This document shows, piece after piece, positions 21,183 to 25,978 of a stretch of DNA of 25,978 nt (the first letter of the stretch is position 1; each line of letters starts with the position of its first letter). Both the position numbers and the translations under genes were made by a program. Origin of the DNA: a virus. The notes under the pieces were generated by a model. That model saw only the letters and a program-made list of their open reading frames with translations, was not told the DNA's origin and searched no databases. The DNA is taken from IMG/VR virus record IMGVR_UViG_3300025282_000212, positions 1-25,978 of that record. One strand, given 5' to 3'.

Positions 21183-21254
21183 TACCTGTCTTAGCCGGAG
21201 GTCAATCCTCCGTTGCCTGGGCCGCGCCGCGTAGAGGCGTCAGGTATGCGGCCC
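21183..21254 (-). ncRNA. HDV-like self-cleaving ribozyme
   Basis: Full nested double-pseudoknot. P1 is 7 bp (GGGCCGC 21254-21248 with GCGGCCC 21225-21219). P2 is 6 bp (TACCTG 21246-21241 with 21188-21183). P3 is 3 bp (GCC/GGC) with a seven-base loop. P1.1 is possible (C21234-G21217, U21233-A21218). J1.1/4 reads GCAA. P4 is 6 bp (CGGAGG/CCTCCG) with a five-base loop. J4/2 holds the catalytic C21194 in GCTAAGA, fitting the C-N-R-A rule. The loop-3 and J regions resemble those of genomic HDV. Cleavage is predicted between 21255 and 21254. It begins 22 bases after the upstream stop and ends just before AGGAGG. Confidence 0.9.
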
Positions 21255-21255
21255 T

Positions 21256-21269
21256 GCCCCCGAAGGGGC
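21256..21269 (-). other. UUCG tetraloop hairpin before the HDV-like cut
   Basis: GCCCC-TTCG-GGGGC: a 5-bp GC stem with the extra-stable C(UUCG)G loop, one base 5' of the predicted cleavage site. After cleavage it would sit at the 3' end of the upstream mRNA. Confidence 0.85.
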
Positions 21270-21276
21270 GATGCTA

Positions 21277-21582
21277 TCAGTCAACTTTGAAAAATTTGAA
21301 TAGTCTGTCGATCTCCTCTGCGGCTATGTCAATGGCGTTGGTTAGCCTAGGATCACCGTATCCCGATTCTTGATGCTCGGTCCAATGCCCTAGAATGCTT
21401 TCGGCTTGATATGCGATCACTCTCCGAACTGCCTGTCGTATTTCTCGTTTTGTCATCGCCTTCTTGACCTTCTCTAACTCTCGCTCCTCCCGCTCCTCCT
21501 GCTCGAAGTCCCTGATCAACTGTTCAGCCCTCGACTTCTCTCCTGTGATCCATCGCTGTTTGTCTTCAGCATAAATGTCCAT
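21277..21582 (-). CDS. Helical hypothetical protein
   Basis: A 101-residue charged protein with a coiled-coil-prone segment (LIRDFEQEEREERELEKVKKAM) and a helical C-terminal part (TNAIDIAAEEIDRLFKFF). GGAGG lies seven bases before the ATG. It is bracketed by self-cleaving ribozyme motifs: a type II hammerhead before it and an HDV-like ribozyme after it. Two stop codons in a row (TGA TAG) end it. No family recognised. Confidence 0.62.
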   Translation of the reverse strand: MDIYAEDKQRWITGEKSRAEQLIRDFEQEEREERELEKVKKAMTKREIRQAVRRVIAYQAESILGHWTEHQESGYGDPRLTNAIDIAAEEIDRLFKFFKVD

Positions 21583-21602
21583 CTCGCACCTCCGTTTAAA
21601 TG

Positions 21603-21656
21603 GGTCTCATCAGTACCGGCTTGTCCGGTAGACCGGGCGGTTGCCCGGTTTCGACC
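21603..21656 (-). ncRNA. Type II hammerhead ribozyme
   Basis: All core bases are present in type II order. Stem II strand GGTC (21656-21653) is followed by GAAA (21652-21649). Stem III has 7 bp, ACCGGGC/GCCCGGT, with an AACC loop (21649-21632), then C17 at 21631. Stem I has 6 bp, TACCGG/CCGGTA, with an ACAAG loop (21630-21614). CTGATGA (21613-21607) and closing stem II strand GACC (21606-21603) complete it. Cleavage is predicted between 21631 and 21630. The first base of the motif is the last base of the upstream TAG stop codon, so the ribozyme starts at the gene's end. Confidence 0.92.
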
Positions 21657-21847
21657 TAGGTTACAACGTCCAGGGCGCTTTCCAGGGTTTCCTTGTCGAG
21701 AAACACGCCGTGCTTAACCCGAACGCCGGTGTTTACATCGAAGAAAAGAAGCCGGTGTTTCAGGTAGTATTCATATATCTTCTCTGTTTCTGAATCGTTG
21801 GCGCCGATTGTCTCGCGCACATACTCTCTAAATCCGTTCCGGGTCAT
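21656..21847 (-). CDS. Small hypothetical protein, first gene of the early operon
   Basis: A 63-residue protein (MTRNGFREYVRETIGANDSE...) with two helices and a short beta hairpin (HRLLFFDVNTGVRVKHGVF). AGGAGG lies seven bases before the ATG. It is the first gene after the strong early promoter, behind a leader of about 265 bases. First early genes are often host-takeover proteins, but no family is recognised. Hammerhead-like motifs flank it on both sides. Confidence 0.62.
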   Translation of the reverse strand: MTRNGFREYVRETIGANDSETEKIYEYYLKHRLLFFDVNTGVRVKHGVFLDKETLESALDVVT

Positions 21848-21857
21848 CTCGCACCTC

Positions 21858-21909
21858 CTGGGTTTCGGCGTATCTCGTCAGATCCAGGCTACGATGCCTG
21901 GCGACCCAG
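21858..21909 (-). ncRNA. Candidate type III hammerhead ribozyme (weak stem II)
   Basis: Stem III CTGGGT (21909-21904) pairs with ACCCAG (21863-21858). C17 is at 21903. Stem I is CCAGGC/GCCTGG with an ATCGTA loop, plus a G-U pair and a bulged A. CTGACGA (21881-21875) and GAAA (21866-21863) complete the core. Stem II (GATACGCC) has only one Watson-Crick pair, which would weaken activity. A competing 9-bp pairing of CTCGTCAGA (21928-21920) with TCTGACGAG (21882-21874) would hide the core. The motif ends in the ribosome binding site of the first early gene. Confidence 0.5.
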
Positions 21910-22111
21910 CCTACTATGTTCTGACGAGCTCACCCTGCTCGTCTGCGCTCCCGCTCTCCTGTGTGCCGTAGTGTTAATCCGGATTTCCCGACTTTCTGGC
22001 CGGTACCGGCGGGGTAGGAGTCCCACTCTTGCGGTTGCTATGTCCTTCGAGTGGAATCCCGAGGGCCAGACTCACGCCCCAGTTTTAACTTCGGTTCCTA
22101 CTCTCTCTTAC
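21910..22111 (-). other. Long structured early leader
   Basis: No supported gene. Potential stems include GTAGGA with TCCTAC; CCACTC with GAGTGG inside an imperfect 10-bp hairpin; and a 12-base palindrome GCCGGTACCGGC. A 33-codon frame exists but has no start or ribosome binding site. The length and structure suggest a regulatory 5' untranslated region. Confidence 0.5.
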
Positions 22112-22117
22112 ACCCAT

Positions 22118-22146
22118 AATATAACTCTTATCCTTTACTATGTCAA
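22118..22146 (-). promoter_or_regulatory. Strong early sigma70 promoter
   Basis: TTGACA (22146-22141), a 17-base spacer, TATATT (22123-22118). An A-rich stretch (GGTAAAAAAAACAC) lies just upstream as a possible UP element. Start expected near 22111. It stands directly after two terminators and drives the leftward early genes. Confidence 0.85.
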
Positions 22147-22167
22147 GTGTTTTTTTTACCTGTTAGC

Positions 22168-22195
22168 AAATAAAATATGGGCCATAAGCCCATAT
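22168..22195 (-). terminator. Intrinsic terminator, second of pair
   Basis: ATATGGGC and GCCCATAT (22195-22188 and 22182-22175) form an 8-bp stem with a five-base loop. TTTATTT follows on the minus strand. Confidence 0.75.
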
Positions 22196-22212
22196 CAATG
22201 CTGCACTTACAC

Positions 22213-22255
22213 AAAAAATGCCTTTTTTGGTCGTTATAATCCCTGAAAAAAGGCA
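22213..22255 (-). terminator. Intrinsic terminator after the virion-protein genes
   Basis: TGCCTTTTTT (22255-22246) pairs with AAAAAAGGCA (22228-22219) across a 17-base loop. TTTTTT follows. It begins one base after the TAA stop of the 649-residue gene. With the next hairpin it should stop late transcription from the right. Confidence 0.8.
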
Positions 22256-22256
22256 G

Positions 22257-24206
22257 TTATTCCATGCCGAGATTCGTTAGTAATGCCTTAGCTGCCTCCT
22301 TAGTCCTGGCATCCTCCTGGGCTATCTCCCACGCACCCGCCACAGTCAACGCCTTCCGAGCACCCGTTTTCCCGATTAAAAATCTTTCGGGAACCAATTT
22401 TTTCAGGTCAGTCACAAAACTCATGATCTGTGCGGCCTTGCGCTCACTCGCTCCCAATCCGTGGAAGAACACTCCAACTGCACGGGGATTTCGGATCGTT
22501 ACATTACCCAGGAGCTGTCCCAAACCCTTACCCAACAACGCCCCCAATGAAACCCCGATTGCTTGTCCTCCGATTGCTAATCCAACTGAAGCACCGAGAG
22601 CTGCGCCTATCCCGCCACCCCTCCCCGCTTGCGCTCTTGCGATCCCGAGAGTCTCTGGCCTTGCGAGTCTGAGTCCTGCCAACTCGTCCATGATCGAAAT
22701 CGTCTCTCCCGTGACCTCACTCAAGGTGCTCTCAATAATATGTATCGCATCCTCGCGGAGACCGAGGTTGCCACTCGCCCGTACATTTAGGATGTTTCCG
22801 AGTTTCGTCAGCTCTGTCTCCGTGATCGGACCCCCACCCTTAACTGATAGCGATTTGACGATCTTCTCGAGTTCGTTCGATGCCGCCGCATAGTCATCGG
22901 ATGCCTTTTTGAATCCGGTGACTTTTGTGTTCAGTTCGTTGCCGATCCTCTGTCTCGCTTTGGTGAGTGTCCGATCCATAAACGTAGCACCCAGAGGATC
23001 TCGTTTTTTCGTCTCAAAATCAGCAATAGATTTTTTTATTTCGTGCAATTTTTTCCAGTCCGTGGGATCGTTGCCCATTTCATACATCTGGTTTACCAAC
23101 AACTCTAACTGCGTCATTTCTCTGGTCGCACCCGGTGATCTCAACCTCACACCTGCTGCATTATTTTTGAACTCGAGTTCAAATTTGTAATTATGGATTC
23201 CGTTAGGCAGCTCCTCAACGCGGTCGAACCTGATTACTGCACCGTGGTTATCCTCCAGCTCCTTGAAGACTGCCTCGCGGATGCCCTTGAGGTCCAGGTC
23301 AGCCTCAAGGGTTGCGTCCTTGACAGCCTCCCCAAACCCCCTCGACTTTTCATTTTGCAACAGATCGACACCCTTCCGCACACTCTCTGAGACGTCCTCA
23401 ATACTTCTCTCCCCCATCTGTGCAGCCTTGAATGACTCTGACCTTTTTCCACCTGCCCTCCCTGCCGCCCTGGCAATCTGGAACGCCTCTGTTCCCGCAC
23501 CCGTAGCAACTCCAGACAGACTCGCGAGATTGGCCTTGCCGAGCATCTTGCCACCCAACCACATTGTGGCTGATATGGGATCTGCTCTTGATGATATAGC
23601 CGCTAATTTAGCTGTCGCTCTTGCAACCTTCCCGCTTGTCTTTGCCGCCTGGGACAAAACCGAAAGACCTTTCGATGCCACACCTAAACCTGGAACCATC
23701 AGTGCCGAAACATCGAGAACGGCACCCACAGGATCATTTATAATCGTTTTTCCCGGCTCTCTGAATATGCGGGTCATCTCCTTGAACAGCTGTCTTGCCA
23801 GATTAGCCCTCTCTGATCCCCCTTCACCTGTGGCAATGTCGTACGCACCACCAAGACCCTGACCCACTGCACTCACCGCAGATGAAATTCCTGACGGCGT
23901 AAACAGCGAGAAGAGACCTGACGCAACATTTGCCGCAGATCTCGGCACGTTCGCCAAAGTGCGACTCGCATCAATCAAGAGGTTGCCCGTAGGCAGAACT
24001 TCGGGGGTGCCAGCGAACGCTTGCTGTGCCTGACCCTGAAGTCCTCCTCCGACTCCCGCCTCGAATAATCCCTCCCTGACTGCTTCCTGCATCAACGAGA
24101 GACTTCTGGCTTCAGGGTTTAAACCCGCTATAGGTGCCACAGGATCAAGAATTCCTCTGGCCTGTGCTTCCCGCATTAACGCAAGACTTCTGTATTCTTC
24201 AGGCAT
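22257..24206 (-). CDS. Putative internal virion / ejection protein
   Basis: A 649-residue protein. Two N-terminal repeats (PEEYRSLALMREAQARGIL and a related NPEARSLSLMQEAVREGLF) precede Ala/Gly-rich helical segments and a charged helical middle (about 280-470). Residues about 525-580 form a Gly-rich hydrophobic stretch (GGGIGAALGASVGLAIGGQA...) that could enter a membrane. This make-up is usual in podovirus proteins ejected ahead of DNA. AAGGAAA precedes the ATG, and TAATG joins it to the gene upstream. No enzymatic domain is recognised. Role inferred from length, composition and late position. Confidence 0.6.
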   Translation of the reverse strand: MPEEYRSLALMREAQARGILDPVAPIAGLNPEARSLSLMQEAVREGLFEAGVGGGLQGQAQQAFAGTPEVLPTGNLLIDASRTLANVPRSAANVASGLFSLFTPSGISSAVSAVGQGLGGAYDIATGEGGSERANLARQLFKEMTRIFREPGKTIINDPVGAVLDVSALMVPGLGVASKGLSVLSQAAKTSGKVARATAKLAAISSRADPISATMWLGGKMLGKANLASLSGVATGAGTEAFQIARAAGRAGGKRSESFKAAQMGERSIEDVSESVRKGVDLLQNEKSRGFGEAVKDATLEADLDLKGIREAVFKELEDNHGAVIRFDRVEELPNGIHNYKFELEFKNNAAGVRLRSPGATREMTQLELLVNQMYEMGNDPTDWKKLHEIKKSIADFETKKRDPLGATFMDRTLTKARQRIGNELNTKVTGFKKASDDYAAASNELEKIVKSLSVKGGGPITETELTKLGNILNVRASGNLGLREDAIHIIESTLSEVTGETISIMDELAGLRLARPETLGIARAQAGRGGGIGAALGASVGLAIGGQAIGVSLGALLGKGLGQLLGNVTIRNPRAVGVFFHGLGASERKAAQIMSFVTDLKKLVPERFLIGKTGARKALTVAGAWEIAQEDARTKEAAKALLTNLGME

Positions 24207-25975
24207 TATTTCCTTCCGTAAAATTTGTTTAATTCTTGCCTCGCCCTTACAACTGACATATGATTCACAGGGAGTTGCATCCTTCGAGCAACTTCCTCAA
24301 TATGCATGTAACTGGGAACTCTGCCCTCAGTAAGTTTAAAGGCTTCATTTAAAATAGTCTGAGTATTCGCTGCCACTTGCTCTCTGGTCTTAGACATCTG
24401 ACTCTCGAATGTCGGCGGTTGATAGGCAAGTGCTTCTTGGACTGTGGGGTTTCTTTCATCTCCAGGTTGCCACCCTCTTTGCATGTATTCCGAGAGGGCC
24501 AACACCTCTGGGTTGACTTGCCCCGGGGTGACAGTAACGTCCTCTCTCTTTGGTTCAGGAATTGGACCTCTGTCCGTTGTTTTCTGCACTAATGCTTCGG
24601 ACCTATTTATCTCCTCCGCTGCCCTAAACCAATCATCTTCATCGGTAATGTGGAAGATACTTTTATATTTCGGTAGTTTTCTCAGATGATCCATTCTATC
24701 CTTGTGGGTCATATTTTCAGGATCAATGATTTGTGATGCAGCAAGGTCAGGAATCAACTCATGAACGATTCCATTGATGATCCTTTCTTTTCTTTCTCTG
24801 GAAAACTCATTGAACCCGAGAGTGCCAGTTTTTGTGCGCCTCACCAAAGATGTAATACGTTCGATATTTACATTTTTGAAGTCCGAAAGGCGTTTGATCA
24901 ATTCCCGCTGAGTCAGTTTCAATGAACCCGTCTGCTGCATGAATTTAGAATCTTCTTTCACTCCAATAGCTGCACCAGACTGATCACGGCCATAAAACTC
25001 AACCAAGAGAGCAAGTCTGTTTCTCGTTTCTCGGAGTGCGTCAGGTACTTCGCCTTCAAGACCTTCTCGAATCGTCATCCCAAGATCTGTCCACCGACCC
25101 AAAAGTTTATCCATCCCTGGCGCATTGACGAGATTAATGATCTGTTGAGATTGTTCTGCAAACAAAGACCAGTTGGACATATCAGAGCGATCTGTAGGAC
25201 TCATCTTGGATAGGTTCAGGTGGGTGTTCTTCACTTTCTGTGCTACGAAGATACTCGTAAGAGACGGTAGCCATCTCTCGCCGTTTGGAATATTATTAGC
25301 AATGAAAATCAAATCTCGCAATGCCCTTTCGGGTGTTTTGTTTCCTTCGTCCACTTCCTTTATCGCGGGCTGTACCCACTGTTGCATGAATTCAGAAGGA
25401 ACTTTATCGACTGCCGTCCCCAGAACATCCGCGAGTGTTTTCGTGTAATCAATCGCTCTTTGGAGTCTTGGATCTGTTTTGGCAGCATCACTATAAAGAT
25501 TAATCGCTTCTCTGAGGAGGGTGGGATCATCGACATCGGCCACCCTCGCCGTGAAGTCCACCAGGTCTTGAGACGGTCGTGCGTTAAGTTCGTTTTGAAG
25601 TGATTGTTTCTGCAATGCTACGAGTTCGGTCTGTGCCTGATCTCTTGACATCCTGCCTAGAGCAAGAGTTTTTCGGATCTCCAGTTCTTCCTCTTTGATG
25701 CGTAACTGCTCTTTTGACTGCTGCCCCAGAAGTGAACCCTTCGCAAACCCAGTACCAAACGCCGCACCAGCCTCAGCACCCTTCTTCCCTCCAACCAGCG
25801 CACCCACACCTGTGGCAAGCAAGGGAGCAAGAGCAATCGCGATTTCCTTGATATTTATACCACCTCGACCGTCACTCATCTTGCCGGACTTGACTGTCTC
25901 CCTTACTGCCTCCTTGATTGCAAGGTTGCGATTTAGGTCGTCAATATCTTCCTGGGAAGTGTCGAACATGCCCAA
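24206..25975 (-). CDS. Putative internal virion protein (start at window edge)
   Basis: A helical protein of about 589 residues. Near the N-terminus is a short hydrophobic Gly/Ala segment (IAIALAPLLATGVGALVGG, about 46-64) and a coiled-coil-like stretch (EQLRIKEEELEIRKTLALGR). The rest is mostly helical and charged. The ATG at 25969 or TTG at 25975 may be the start, but the frame is open to the window edge, so the gene could extend further. Its stop overlaps the ATG of the next gene (TAATG). Likely an ejected or core protein acting with its downstream partner. Confidence 0.58.
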   Translation of the reverse strand: MGMFDTSQEDIDDLNRNLAIKEAVRETVKSGKMSDGRGGINIKEIAIALAPLLATGVGALVGGKKGAEAGAAFGTGFAKGSLLGQQSKEQLRIKEEELEIRKTLALGRMSRDQAQTELVALQKQSLQNELNARPSQDLVDFTARVADVDDPTLLREAINLYSDAAKTDPRLQRAIDYTKTLADVLGTAVDKVPSEFMQQWVQPAIKEVDEGNKTPERALRDLIFIANNIPNGERWLPSLTSIFVAQKVKNTHLNLSKMSPTDRSDMSNWSLFAEQSQQIINLVNAPGMDKLLGRWTDLGMTIREGLEGEVPDALRETRNRLALLVEFYGRDQSGAAIGVKEDSKFMQQTGSLKLTQRELIKRLSDFKNVNIERITSLVRRTKTGTLGFNEFSRERKERIINGIVHELIPDLAASQIIDPENMTHKDRMDHLRKLPKYKSIFHITDEDDWFRAAEEINRSEALVQKTTDRGPIPEPKREDVTVTPGQVNPEVLALSEYMQRGWQPGDERNPTVQEALAYQPPTFESQMSKTREQVAANTQTILNEAFKLTEGRVPSYMHIEEVARRMQLPVNHMSVVRARQELNKFYGRK

Positions 25976-25978
25976 TTG

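Noticed and set aside
22264-22893. Plus-strand frame of 209 codons
   Set aside because: Antisense shadow of the 649-residue virion gene. Its biased composition and lack of a ribosome binding site argue against coding.
1-25978. tRNA genes and CRISPR arrays
   Set aside because: No cloverleaf-like intergenic sequence and no regularly spaced repeats were seen by eye. A tRNA scan was not possible.

Overview
This window is part of a tailed double-stranded DNA phage genome (Caudoviricetes, probably a podovirus-like phage). It carries a terminase pair, portal, scaffold and major capsid genes, two large internal-virion-type proteins and a replication/recombination set. Every convincing gene lies on the minus strand, with ATGA-type overlaps and strong AGGAGG-type ribosome binding sites. 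Four candidate sigma70 promoters, all with 17-base spacers, point to a bacterial host with ordinary sigma70 and Shine-Dalgarno signals. No integrase, lysis gene or DNA polymerase is visible. The host cannot be named from the sequence; the sulfotransferases, zinc ribbons and polyvalent ART/ParB protein resemble those of uncultured environmental phages.

In the direction of transcription (right to left): 25975-22257 holds two large, probably ejected, virion proteins that end at two intrinsic terminators (22255-22168). A strong promoter (22146-22118) and a long structured leader follow at once, so this is a transcription boundary. From 21847 to 20184 lie small accessory genes and a Cro/CI-like regulator. 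From 20026 to 13783 lie DUF932, a putative single-strand annealing protein, RusA, a staphylococcal-nuclease-like protein, a replisome-organiser-like protein, an HNH-type protein and a putative PD-(D/E)XK nuclease. From 13758 to 11486 lies a possible DNA-modification cluster: a PAPS-reductase-like PP-loop protein, a ParB-domain protein and a TAGT-like glycosyltransferase. From 11473 to 2838 lies the packaging and head module: TerS, TerL, portal, ART-ParB fusion, zinc ribbon, scaffold, capsid and two small head proteins. From 2817 to 2 lie two sulfotransferases, a glycosyltransferase and a zinc ribbon. If the genome is circularly permuted, the left end probably continues through tail genes and back to the right end.

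The most striking content is RNA. Three consecutive small early genes (21847-21656, 21582-21277, 21167-20820) are each preceded, close to the ribosome binding site, by a motif of a self-cleaving ribozyme. These are a hammerhead-like type III motif with a weak stem II, a complete type II hammerhead, and a complete HDV-like double pseudoknot. If active, they would cut the early polycistronic transcript between genes. A UUCG hairpin sits one base 5' of the HDV-like cut, where it would cap the released upstream mRNA. A second unusual point is a 24-bp perfect direct repeat bracketing the PP-loop gene. One copy forms the end of the upstream coding sequence and the other supplies the -35 box of the next promoter, which suggests cassette insertion.
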